Below are positions 51,051 to 60,300 of a stretch of 64,000 bases of DNA, one piece after another. Under the pieces are notes generated by a model. That model did not search any database, was not told the origin of the DNA, and saw only the letters and a list, made by a program, of their open reading frames with translations. This stretch comes from Acetobacter thailandicus (GTDB taxonomy: Bacteria > Pseudomonadota > Alphaproteobacteria > Acetobacterales > Acetobacteraceae), in contig NZ_WOSV01000006.1 in assembly GCF_011516655.1 (NCBI RefSeq), positions 100,481-164,480 on the forward strand. The letters are read 5' to 3'. Position 1 is the stretch's first letter. Each line of letters opens with the position of its first letter. The translations under genes were made by a program, and so were the position numbers.

Positions 51051-51434
51051 TCAGGGCATTTTATAAAAAGCGCACAGCTTATTGCCGTCAGGGTCACGCA
51101 GATAAGCGAGATACATGTCACCCATGGGGGAGTGACGCACACCCGGCGGGTCTTCAGCAGTCACCCCTCCGTGCTCAGTGCCGGCTTTGTGCCAGGCATC
51201 GACCTGTTCAGGGCTGGTCATGGCCAGGCCCAGGGTTTCACCATTGGCGCAGGTGGCAGGCTGGCCGTTAATCGGGGTGATCAGAATAATGCGCTGACCA
51301 TTATGGATATACATCAGCCGGTCTGGCTTTTTTGACGTATCCATCACTTCAGCACCCTGAACGGCCATAATCGCATCATAGAAAATTTTTGTGCGGGCCA
51401 GGTCGTTACTGCCCAGAGCAATGTGACTGAACAT
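51051..51434 (-). CDS. VOC (glyoxalase/bleomycin resistance) family protein, copy 2
   Basis: 127 residues from the ATG at 51434. Typical VOC text: MFSHIALGSNDLARTKIFYDAIMAVQGAE at the start and GDMYLAYLRDPDGNKLCAFY at the end (metal-binding Glu replaced or shifted). It shares most of its sequence with the protein encoded 34 bp upstream (51469-51849). Such small single-domain proteins work as dimers in metal-dependent chemistry or binding. The substrate is unknown. Confidence 0.8.
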   Translation of the reverse strand: MFSHIALGSNDLARTKIFYDAIMAVQGAEVMDTSKKPDRLMYIHNGQRIILITPINGQPATCANGETLGLAMTSPEQVDAWHKAGTEHGGVTAEDPPGVRHSPMGDMYLAYLRDPDGNKLCAFYKMP

Positions 51435-51468
51435 ATTCTTTTCCTTGTTGGCTATACGAGCCTGCTGC

Positions 51469-51849
51469 TCAGGGCACGTTATAAATGGCGCAGAGTTTGT
51501 TGCCATCCGGGTCGCGCAGGTAAGCGAGATACATGTCACCCATGGGGGTGTGTCGTATGCCAGGCGGGTTCTCAGCCGTAACACCACCATTTATCACCCC
51601 GGCCCTGTGCCAGGCGTCAACCTGGTCAGCACTGGTCATACGCAGGCCAATTGTGCCGCCGTTAGCATAAGTGGCAGGCTGCCCGTTAATGGGGGTGGTA
51701 ATGATCAGCATCTGGCCATCAAGAGCGTAGACAAGAATACCCGGTTTAGGAGCAGGCAAAGCCTGCGCGCCCTGTGCGGCCATGATCGCATCATAAAAAA
51801 CTTTAGACCGGGGAATATCATTACTTCCCAGGGTAACATGACTAAACAT
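51469..51849 (-). CDS. VOC (glyoxalase/bleomycin resistance) family protein, copy 1
   Basis: 126 residues: MFSHVTLGSNDIPRSKVFYDAIMAAQGAQALPAP..., INGQPATYANGGTIGLRMTSADQVDAWHRAGV and GDMYLAYLRDPDGNKLCAIYNVP. It is a close paralogue of the next gene and reads into it with a 34-bp gap. A local tandem duplication is the simplest explanation. Upstream (51850-51900) is a short gap to the di-iron gene, which runs in the same direction. Confidence 0.8.
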   Translation of the reverse strand: MFSHVTLGSNDIPRSKVFYDAIMAAQGAQALPAPKPGILVYALDGQMLIITTPINGQPATYANGGTIGLRMTSADQVDAWHRAGVINGGVTAENPPGIRHTPMGDMYLAYLRDPDGNKLCAIYNVP

Positions 51850-51900
51850 GAGACCATCCTTTGATCAGCGATTGAAAGACCCGAACGCAGGGCATGCGGG

Positions 51901-52731
51901 TCAGTTTCTTTGCAGTCCGGCCATACGGGCAAATTTTGCCTGACGGCTGAAAAACAGTTTTTCGGTAATCCAGAACGCAACGCTCTGAATTTTGCTGTGC
52001 GGTGTCAGGCCAATGGTTTTAAACACCATGTTGGTGACACGCTTAAGGTGCTGCGGTTTATATGACTTCATGCTGCGTGCCATATAATTGGCAATGCAGC
52101 GTTTATGATCATAGGGCATATTTTCAGGCTCGTTCGTGGTGTGATAGGCCGATGCCAGCTCATCATCTTCACTTTCGGTAATCCGCCCCAGGGCAATGCG
52201 TGCGCGCTGCCATGTGCTGATGTTCTCCCGCCTGAGATAGCGGTGCATATGGTCATAAAACAGCTTGAAATGTCTGAACTCGTCTGCGGCAATCTGGCGG
52301 CACAGGGCTTTCAGGGCGGGTTCATCAGTGGCATCAGCCAGGGCTGAGTAAAAAGATGAGGTGCCGGTTTCCACCATGCAGCGGGCAATCAGCTCCCCGG
52401 TGCGTGAGCCACGGATAGAGGTATCGACCTCAAGGTTGATGTGATAAAAGTCGCGGTAACGCTGAAAGGCAGCCTGATAGTCCCATTCTGGGTCGGCCAG
52501 CATAGCCCAGCGGCCCAGCGCATCACCATGCTGAATTTCTTCAACAGCCCATTCATCAGCCGCCTGTTTAAAGTCCGGGTCATCAGAGAAGACGTTGTTG
52601 AGATAAATGGCATAATCGACACTGTTACGCTCTACAACCGAGGCAGCTTTTACCGCCTTGAGCAACTCAGGGTCAACTTTTGCGGGGTCAAACTGATCCC
52701 AGGGTAGCTGATCAATCTGCCAGTGTTTCAT
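51901..52731 (-). CDS. Ferritin-like di-iron protein, acyl-ACP desaturase-like
   Basis: 276 residues. Four-helix bundle with the full di-iron ligand set: Glu34 (VVERN), Glu65/His68 (EEIQH), Glu121 (VETGTSSFY) and Glu151/His154 (DEFRH). The 'EEIQHGD' and 'DEFRH' spacing resembles stearoyl-ACP desaturases (EENRHG, DEKRHE). It may oxidise an acyl chain, though the family is broadly annotated only as ferritin-like. It lies 1 kb from the PKS unit on the other strand, so a link to that pathway is only a possibility. Confidence 0.75.
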   Translation of the reverse strand: MKHWQIDQLPWDQFDPAKVDPELLKAVKAASVVERNSVDYAIYLNNVFSDDPDFKQAADEWAVEEIQHGDALGRWAMLADPEWDYQAAFQRYRDFYHINLEVDTSIRGSRTGELIARCMVETGTSSFYSALADATDEPALKALCRQIAADEFRHFKLFYDHMHRYLRRENISTWQRARIALGRITESEDDELASAYHTTNEPENMPYDHKRCIANYMARSMKSYKPQHLKRVTNMVFKTIGLTPHSKIQSVAFWITEKLFFSRQAKFARMAGLQRN

Positions 52732-52961
52732 CTCTGTTGTGCCTCTTTGCGCTGACTATATCTGTCGGGGCTGCATGCGGTTTGTGCCGGCATACGCCCT
52801 TACCGGTCAGAATAGCCTGCCGGTTCCTGTCGTTAGCTCATAGCCTGTTTTTGATATGAAGTGCCAGAGCAGGATAATGCGTATTTTGAAGTCAGCCATG
52901 CACGCACCACAGATGCTCCGGCCGGTCATCTGTGGTTTTGTTGCTGTATCTTGTTTTTTTA

Positions 52962-53402
52962 TCAGTCTTTTTTGCGTATGCCGACAGGGCCGGCAGATGG
53001 GTCAATTTTGTCCATATCAGGCAGCGGGCGCGGGCGGCGGTTTTCATCCAGGGCAACAAAGGTAAAGTCGCCTTCTGTGACCTTGCTTGTTTTGTGGGTG
53101 TGGCGTGCGCGGCGCCATGTCTGCACATGAATGGTCAGTGAGGTATGCCCCTCACGGGTGATCTCAGTATAAATGCTCACTTCATCCCCGACCGCTACAG
53201 GTTCGAGAAAGGTCAGTTTATCAATGGCAACCGTTGTGGCACGACCATTGGAGCGAAAGGCTGCCACTGTGCCGGCGGCAAGATCCATCTGAGAGACAAT
53301 CCACCCGCCAAAAATATCACCGGCAGGGTTAGTATTGCTGGGCATGGCAACCACGCGGATGGTGGGGATGCCAGCAGGAAGGGCGGGGGATGTTTCAGGC
53401 AT
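52962..53402 (-). CDS. Acyl-CoA thioesterase, YciA-like hotdog
   Basis: 146 residues from the ATG at 53402 (CAGGAG upstream); the open frame extends further to 53474. Hotdog fold with IPTIRVVAMPSNTNPAGDIFGGWIVSQMDLAAGTVAA, where N-P-A-G-D-I-F-G-G-W is the active-site signature with Asp. Then DKLTFLEPVAVGDEVSIYTEITREGHTSLTIHVQTWRRAR. YciA enzymes hydrolyse acyl-CoA esters in the cytoplasm. The 230-bp gap to the di-iron gene holds nothing I can name. Confidence 0.85.
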   Translation of the reverse strand: MPETSPALPAGIPTIRVVAMPSNTNPAGDIFGGWIVSQMDLAAGTVAAFRSNGRATTVAIDKLTFLEPVAVGDEVSIYTEITREGHTSLTIHVQTWRRARHTHKTSKVTEGDFTFVALDENRRPRPLPDMDKIDPSAGPVGIRKKD

Positions 53403-53647
53403 AAGGACGAATGCTCCTGAGTGTGTGACGGCCATAACAGGGCAGCAGGGACAATGCTCTGACCAGACAGCCACCTGAAATGACGCAGGGCAGGTGCACG
53501 ACCTGCGGGATATACTGCCTTTTTGTAAAGGTCAGAGACGTTTTTTGTAAAGCTGGTTTGTTTTTGAAAACAGGAATGTTATCTGAAGGGCGTTTTGCTG
53601 CGCGTAGCCTGTGGCGGCCTTTGGTTTATACGACAAGCGGAAGAGTA

Positions 53648-55171
53648 ATGATAACATGCACGCCTGAGCAGACTGCGGTGATAGCCCGCAGCCCGACCGA
53701 AAGTTTTAAGGTTGTGGCCGGTGCCGGGTGCGGCAAAACCAGTACGCTGGTCATGTTCAGCACGCAGTGGGCCCGCTACCGGGGGCTTTATCTGGCATTT
53801 AATGCCTCGATTGCGCGCGAGGCCAGGGGGCGTTTTGGCCGGCATGTTGAGGCCCGCACAGCCCATGCTTATGCATTTGCCGCGCTGAATATCGGCTTGC
53901 TTGAGCGCTCACGGCTCACAGGCCGTTACACGACCCGCCATGTGCGCCAGCTTGAAAAAGAGCTTGGTATTAAAGCTCCGCCTGGCAGTGCCGGCATTGC
54001 CCTGCAAACCCTGTCAGCCTTTCTGGTCTCGGCAGGTACAAAGCTGACACAGGCCCACTGCCCTGAGCAGGATATGGCCCGTAACCGTGATATCCGCACA
54101 TTTGTGGCTGAGGCTTTTCGCTACATTATGCGTTATGAACGTCATGATTTTCCCATCACTCATGATGTGTATCTCAAACGTTTCGAGATGGAGGGGCAGA
54201 TAACCGGCTATGATTACATCATGGTGGATGAGGCCCAGGACCTGAACCCGGTTTTATTTTCTATTCTCGAAAAATCAGGTCTGCCGGTGGTAGCGGCGGG
54301 TGACCCGCACCAGTCTATTTTTGCGTTTCGTGGCGCGGTAGATGCCATGTCGGCCCTGCATGTGCCAGCTTTGCCTCTCAGCCGCAGCTGGCGCTTTGGT
54401 GAGCCCGTGGCGCAGCTCGCGTCGCGCGTGCTGTCCTGCCACTCTGTGCCGCCGCGTTACCCGCTGCATGGTAACCCGGCCGTTAAAAGCGCCATTCATC
54501 TTTATCAGGGTAAAATCCGCCCCTCGCACGAGACACTGGTGATGGCCCGCACCAATATCAGGTTGTTTGAGAGCCTGGCCCTGATTGACCGCCCGTTTCA
54601 TGTTCTGGGAGGCATACAGGATATGGTGCAGGATATTCGGGCAGCTTTATCGCTGTATCGTCAGAGTATCGGTGCACCGCCATCGCAGGCCGGGCAGGGG
54701 CGTTTGCCATTTTCATCATGGGCTGAACTGCTCGCCGCGCGTGAGGGTGACACGGCCGACCCCATGGCCCGCAAGCTGGTCACGATTATTGAAAAGCATG
54801 GCAGCGACCTTGATACAAAAATCGGGGTTATTCAGTCTCTGCACCGTGATGACCCTGAAGAGGTCAGCCTGATCTGCTCAACGGCGCATAAGGCAAAAGG
54901 GCGCGAGTTTGAGACAGTGATGATGCTGGATGATTTCCTCTCTCCGGCAGAGTGGGCACAGCGGCGTGAGAAGCTGCTTGCCCGCCGGTTTAAGCTGGAG
55001 GAGGAGACAACCGGCTCAGCCCGTGCCCGTGCCCGCAAAGCGCGCGATCTGACCCGCCGGATGGAAGAGTGTGACCAGGAGATTAACCTGCTTTACGTGG
55101 CCTGCACCCGTGCGCGTCAGACCCTTTACCTGCCGGAGGCGCTTTATACCTTCTGGCGGGCAAACAGCTGA
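53648..55171 (+). CDS. UvrD/PcrA-like superfamily 1 DNA helicase (short, FBH1-like)
   Basis: 507 residues from ATG 53648 (GGAAGAG upstream). Walker A GAGCGKT at 25-31, Walker B VDEAQDL with Asp194/Glu195, motif III-like AAGDPHQSIFAFRGAVDAM, motif IV region MARTNIRLFE, motif V STAHKAKGREFETVMML and motif VI NLLYVACTRARQTLYLP. The protein is shorter than UvrD (about 700), as in FBH1-type helicases that limit recombination. A charged helix (about 445-480) is inserted before motif VI. It stands alone. Confidence 0.85.
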   Translation: MITCTPEQTAVIARSPTESFKVVAGAGCGKTSTLVMFSTQWARYRGLYLAFNASIAREARGRFGRHVEARTAHAYAFAALNIGLLERSRLTGRYTTRHVRQLEKELGIKAPPGSAGIALQTLSAFLVSAGTKLTQAHCPEQDMARNRDIRTFVAEAFRYIMRYERHDFPITHDVYLKRFEMEGQITGYDYIMVDEAQDLNPVLFSILEKSGLPVVAAGDPHQSIFAFRGAVDAMSALHVPALPLSRSWRFGEPVAQLASRVLSCHSVPPRYPLHGNPAVKSAIHLYQGKIRPSHETLVMARTNIRLFESLALIDRPFHVLGGIQDMVQDIRAALSLYRQSIGAPPSQAGQGRLPFSSWAELLAAREGDTADPMARKLVTIIEKHGSDLDTKIGVIQSLHRDDPEEVSLICSTAHKAKGREFETVMMLDDFLSPAEWAQRREKLLARRFKLEEETTGSARARARKARDLTRRMEECDQEINLLYVACTRARQTLYLPEALYTFWRANS

Positions 55172-55220
55172 GAGTGAGCAGAGTTTGCCGCGTCTGCACA
55201 GGCCGGGTCGGGTAATGTCA

Positions 55221-55265
55221 TACTAAAATATATGAAAATATGAGTACTAATCACATATTTTAGTA
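55221..55265. terminator. AT-rich inverted repeat between convergent helicase and tonB
   Basis: TACTAAAATAT (55221-55231) is exactly inverted at 55255-55265. A second, mutually exclusive pairing AAAATATG/CATATTTT (55235-55242 with 55254-55261) is possible. Being between convergent genes it may be a bidirectional terminator, but it is unusually AT-rich. Confidence 0.45.
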
Positions 55266-55300
55266 ACATTATCAGTCAGGAAAGATCCTCCTCCCGTCTG

Positions 55301-56440
55301 TTAGCGCCGGATGAGGAAGTAGTTCATCGTCATATCAATATCAAAATGGTTGCCCTTCATGTCAGGCGGTACCGGAGGGAGCTGCGCCCCGCGGAACATT
55401 CCTGTCGTGGCAGCATCAAGATAGTATGAACCCGACGAGCTGGTCTGGTACACCGCGCGCACCCGGCCTGTTCTGTCCAGGATAACATGCACGGAGGAGG
55501 GGCCTTCTTCACCATTGCTGGCGGCCTCAGGCGGGTAGTATTTGTGGCGTTCGATCCAGGAGCTGATCTGCTCAGCATAATCATCGCTGACCCCTTTGAT
55601 CGAGGCGCGTGAGGCATATTGTCCGCTGATCTGCCCATGGTCCACCATTGGCCCGATAGAAAGGTCGATAGGCCCGCGTGACCCGCCCGGCCGCCCCGTG
55701 GTTCTGCGCCTTGGTGCAGGGGCTTCATCAAACGAGAGGTCTTTCGGGTTCGCAAAGGGTGATTTCTGCTGGTGATGTGTGGGGCGTCTGTGTGATGGCG
55801 AGGCAGATGGCGTTTTGCCTGTTGCTTTAGGTGTTTTGCCGGCCGGCGTAAAAGCAGGCCTTACCGGCTGCTTTTCTTCCGGAGTGGGCTGAGGCAGGCC
55901 GTCATCAGACGGGGGCAGGGGCGGGGTTGAAGGTGTTTCAGGTTGTGTGACAGCCGGAGCAGGAGGGGCGGCATCAGGCTCTGGTTCAGCTGTGCCGGCA
56001 GTGCTGGCGGTTTTTCCGTTATTGCCACTGCCCATGTCAGGCGAAGGTTCACCGGTCATGCCCGAGCTGCCCTGAGGTTTGCTGAACACCATTTCAACGG
56101 AGGGCTGATCAATGCCCTCTTTGCTGCCGGAGTGGTTATGGTGAGCGCTTTTCCATAGCAGGGCCGTGAACAGAACAACATGAGCGATGAGTGAGGCAGT
56201 CAGTACAGGGCCCAGGGTGGTGTCGGCATAGCGCTCTTTGCGCATAAGCCCGGTAATAACCCCAGGCACCTGTACATTGGCAGGGCGTGGCAAAGCCGTG
56301 CCTGTTGTGTGCAGGCCTTCACGTGTTGCAAAATCGGTAAATGCCGCATCGGCGAGGGTTGAAGACGCAGCTCTGCCTGTGTTCAGGCGCGGCTCGCGCT
56401 GCTCCTGGTCTGATGACGGACCTCTGAGTGTAGAGTTCAT
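55301..56440 (-). CDS. tonB: TonB-family energy transducer with long cytoplasmic N-terminus
   Basis: 379 residues. About 75 hydrophilic residues precede the single membrane helix (about 77-96, LGPVLTASLIAHVVLFTALLW). A Pro-rich periplasmic linker follows (PPAPAVTQPETPSTPPLPPSDD). The C-terminal TonB domain has YYPPEAASNGEEGPSSVHVILDRTGRVRAVYQTSSSGSYYLDAATTGMF. TonB passes proton-motive energy to receptors such as the two encoded in this window. The long N-terminus is unlike classical TonB. No exbB/exbD are next to it; a small membrane gene overlaps its start. Confidence 0.8.
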   Translation of the reverse strand: MNSTLRGPSSDQEQREPRLNTGRAASSTLADAAFTDFATREGLHTTGTALPRPANVQVPGVITGLMRKERYADTTLGPVLTASLIAHVVLFTALLWKSAHHNHSGSKEGIDQPSVEMVFSKPQGSSGMTGEPSPDMGSGNNGKTASTAGTAEPEPDAAPPAPAVTQPETPSTPPLPPSDDGLPQPTPEEKQPVRPAFTPAGKTPKATGKTPSASPSHRRPTHHQQKSPFANPKDLSFDEAPAPRRRTTGRPGGSRGPIDLSIGPMVDHGQISGQYASRASIKGVSDDYAEQISSWIERHKYYPPEAASNGEEGPSSVHVILDRTGRVRAVYQTSSSGSYYLDAATTGMFRGAQLPPVPPDMKGNHFDIDMTMNYFLIRR

Positions 56441-56763
56441 GAAGCGCCTGGTCTCTCCTCAGCGGGGGTAACGTCTTTCATACGATAAGTCTCCCCCTGA
56501 CGCCAGCGCCAGCCATCTGCTGGTGTATGATAACAGATAATCATAAAAACTATTGTACTGAATATAGCAGTCACGGTGCAGGCCGGCCAGAACATCCGCA
56601 TCTGTTCAGCCTGCGCCCTGATAAAGAACATAGCCTGAAGAGTGGCAGAAACAATGGTCAGCCATGAGAGGGTTAAAACCCGGCTCTGCCATGCAACGGG
56701 GGTGCCGGCACCAGGACCATATGGCTCTGGCCTGAAGCAGCAGGCTTTTTGTGTTGTTGCCAT
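56437..56763 (-). CDS. Small two-helix membrane protein upstream of tonB
   Basis: 108 residues from the ATG at 56763; the open frame extends to 56859 without a better start. Two membrane helices (SRVLTLSWLTIVSATLQAMFFI and MFWPACTVTAIFSTIVFMIICY) are connected by RAQAEQMR. I do not recognise the family. Its stop overlaps the tonB start by 4 bp, so the two are translated together and may work together. Confidence 0.6.
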   Translation of the reverse strand: MATTQKACCFRPEPYGPGAGTPVAWQSRVLTLSWLTIVSATLQAMFFIRAQAEQMRMFWPACTVTAIFSTIVFMIICYHTPADGWRWRQGETYRMKDVTPAEERPGAS

Positions 56764-57373
56764 TGCCTGTTCTCTTTGTGCCAGAGAAAACAAAAAACAC
56801 CTGCCGTGCTCGGCAGGGGGTGAGCGTTTACTATACCTGTGCGGCCAGTGGCTGTGCAATGCAAACCCGTTGCGCGGGTCATGAAAATTATACCGGGCTC
56901 ATAGTGCGCGATGAGAAAGCAATACCTGCAGGGGGTACGATTCGGCTTTTTTAAACGTGCCGCTCTGCCTTGCCGGCTGTCAGGAAGGGGTGGTGTATGA
57001 AAATATTAAAATACAGACATTTTTCATATACCTTATAGTGGATTGTGGCGGAATATGGCCCGACTTAAAATGATTTTATGAATATGTTCTAAAAGTAACG
57101 TTTTTATAATATTACATAATATGAATGAATTTAATTAATATCTTAATGTAATTTTTAAGAATAATATGGCACTTTCTTTATAATTTTGTGGCGAAAAAGT
57201 GTCTTTTTTGCCGCAACAATAAGTATACCCTTCACATATTTGCCTCATATTACTAATCTGTATTTTTTTTAATTTGCCCGTAATTTTTTTCGGCATATGT
57301 GATAGCACTTCACAATTACGTTTTTGCTCTTGAATTTGCGCTGCACCGAGTAATTTCGCATGAAAGGAACCGC
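56764..57373. other. Divergent promoter region of the tonB pair and the RND operon
   Basis: No gene supported. Bases ~56,995-57,300 are very AT-rich. Visible elements are an ACCCG/CGGGT stem near 56,865-56,879, a 14-bp palindrome ATATTA-CA-TAATAT at 57109-57122 and the long inverted repeat at 57186-57216. A GAAAGGAAC ribosome site ends the region. Confidence 0.55.
57186..57216 (+). promoter_or_regulatory. 14-bp inverted repeat upstream of the RND operon
   Basis: TTGTGGCGAAAAAG (57186-57199) faces CTTTTTTGCCGCAA (57203-57216) with a 3-base loop. The only mispairs are two G-T pairs, so it is perfect as RNA. It could be a repressor site or a leader stem 158 bp before the pump gene. Confidence 0.45.
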
Positions 57374-60300
57374 ATGAATGCCATTGTTGTAACGGCGCTT
57401 AAGCGACCTTATACTTTTGTTGTTCTGTCTATACTTATTCTGGCCTTTGGTATTTTATCTCTGCTTAAGGCCCCGACAGACGTTTTCCCCAATATCCGTA
57501 TTCCGGTTGTGTCGGTTGTATGGACCTATGGCGGGATGCTGCCAGAGGAATTTGCCGGCCGTATTACCTATAACTACGAGCTGAATGTCACCTCAACTGT
57601 TGAGGGCATTGAGCACATGGAGAGTAATACGTACTACGGCCGTAGCATTGTTAATATCTACTTCCAGCCCGGAACAGATATTGGGGAAGCAGAAGCTGAG
57701 GTGACCGCCATCTCGCAGACTGTGATCAAGCAGCTGCCAGAAAATATTCCTGCCCCGATGGTGATGAAGCTTGAGGCCTCTTCAGTGCCTGTTCTTGCGC
57801 TTCAGGTTACCTCACAGAAGCAGACCCCTTCTGATCTGTTTAAAATTGCCATGACACGTATCCGTCCTATTCTTGTGACGGTGCCTGGTGCGGTTCTGCC
57901 TCAGGCTTATGGTGGTATGGACAGCTTCATCATGGTTGCGCTGAACCAGAAACAGCTTCAGGCGCATCATCTGTCAGCCATGGATGTGCAGAACGCTCTG
58001 CGTTCGCAGAACATCGTGCTGCCGGCCGGTGACCAGAAAATTCACAGAACTGACTGGATGGTGCAGACCAACGCGACACCGCGCTCAATGAAAGAGCTGG
58101 GTGATATTCCGGTTAAGCGTGTTGGTAATGCTGTTATCTACGTTCATGACGTGGCTAACGTGTATCGTGGTGGCCACCCGCAGACCAACCTGGTGCTTGT
58201 CCAGGGGCGTCAGGGCGTTGAAATTGTTGTCATGAAAAGTGGTGATGCTTCAACACTTGATGTTGTGGCACAGACCAAAGCCCTTCTTCCCCGTATTGAG
58301 AAAATTGTTCCGCCTGACGTGCACATTTCTGTGCTGAGTGATGCTTCAGTCTTCGTGAAAGAAGCGATTACAGACGTTGTGCGTGAGATGGTGACAGCTG
58401 CGATCCTCACAGGTCTTGTCGTGTTGCTGTTTCTTGGGTCATGGCGTTCAACAGTTATTATTGCAACGTCGATCCCGCTGGCTATTCTCAGTGCGATTAT
58501 CTGCCTGCTTCTGTCAGGTCAGACTATCAACGTGATGACACTGGGTGGTCTTGCTCTGGCCGTTGGTATTCTCGTCGATGATGCGACCGTGATGATTGAA
58601 AACATCGACACGCATCTTGAAGAAGGAAAAGACCTCGAGCCTGCCATTATTGATGCTGCAAACCAGATCGTTATTCCAACCCTGGTTTCAACTCTGTGTA
58701 TCTGTATTGTGTGGACCCCGCTCTTCCGTCTGAGTGGTGTTGCCGGCTGGCTGTTTATGCCAATGGCTGAAGCCATTGTGTATGCGATGCTTGCCTCGTT
58801 TATTCTGTCACGAACCCTCGTGCCGACAATGGCCAAATATCTGCTCGCCGGTCAGGTACATCCCGGTGCACATGGTGATGAGCATCAGGCACTGCCTAAA
58901 GGGTTCTTTGGTAAGTTTCAGAACAAATTTGAGCATGCGTTCCATGTGTTCCGTCTGGCTTACGGGCGTTTCCTTGAGCGTATTCTCGTGCGTCGTAAAC
59001 TGTTTGTATCGTGCTTCCTGGGGGCTTCGGTTCTGTCTCTGGGGCTGTTTCTTATTGCCGGTCAGGACTTCTTCCCTGAAGTAAAGTCTGGCACGATTCA
59101 GATGCACATGCGTGCCCCTCTTGGCACACGTATCGAAACAACAGGGCGTATCGTCTCTCTGGTTGATAACCGTATCGATGCTCTGCTGCCTGGCAAAGTG
59201 TCTGGCATTATCAATAACTGTGGTCTGCCCGAAGGGCCGCATAACCAGGCCTTTATTCCGACACCAACTATCGGAACCCAGGACTGTGACCTGACGATTT
59301 CTCTTAAAGACGGCGAATCTCCGGTATGGGATTATCGTGCCCTGCTGCGTGACAAACTTTCTGCTAACTTTCCGGGCAGTGTTTTCACCTTCCAGCCTGC
59401 TGACCTGACCGAGAAAATCCTGAACTTCGGTTCACCAGCTCCGATTGATATCCAGGTATCAGGACCAGAGCTGAGAGCAAACTATGACTATGCCCGTATT
59501 CTGGTCAATAAACTCCGCGGTGTGCCCGGGGCTGCTGATGTTGTTATTCAGCAAACCATGAAAACACCAACGCTGTTTGTTAAGGGCAACCGTACTTTCA
59601 GTCAGGCTACCGGCATGACCGAAGCTGATATTGCTAACAACCAGCTGATGACCCTTTCAGGCAGTCAGACGGTTGATCCGCAATACTGGCTCGACCCTAA
59701 AACCGGCATTACCTTCCCGCTCAACGTCTATGTCTCTCAGGACCAGCTGACTCATTATAATGACCTGCTGACTATTCCGGTTGATAAAGGCGATGGTGAC
59801 CCGGGCGGTAAAGATATGCAGCTTCTGGGTGCTATCAGTGATGTGTCAGCAATTGGCACGCCAGGGCAGGTGTCTCACTTTAACTCCATGCCTGACATTG
59901 ACATTTATGTCTCTGCTGAGGGCACAGATCTGGGTTCAGTTCTGGCCGGCGTTAATAAGGTTATTGCTCAGACGAAAGGTGATGTGCCCCGCAGTGCCGT
60001 GGTTGACATTCATGGTCAGGCCACAACCATGCACGGGGCATATAACGAGCTGATCTTCGGTCTGATTGTGTCGGTTGTGCTGATCTACATGCTGATCGTG
60101 GTGAACTTCCAGTCATGGGTTGATCCGTTCATTATCATCTCCGCACTGCCAGGTGCTCTTGCCGGTATCGCCTGGAGCCTCTTCCTGACACAGACGCGCC
60201 TTTCAGTGCCTGCACTGACCGGGGCTATTATGTGCATGGGAACGGCAACAGCGAACTCCATTCTGGTGGTTGCCTTTGCAAAGGAACGGTTTGCTATTCA

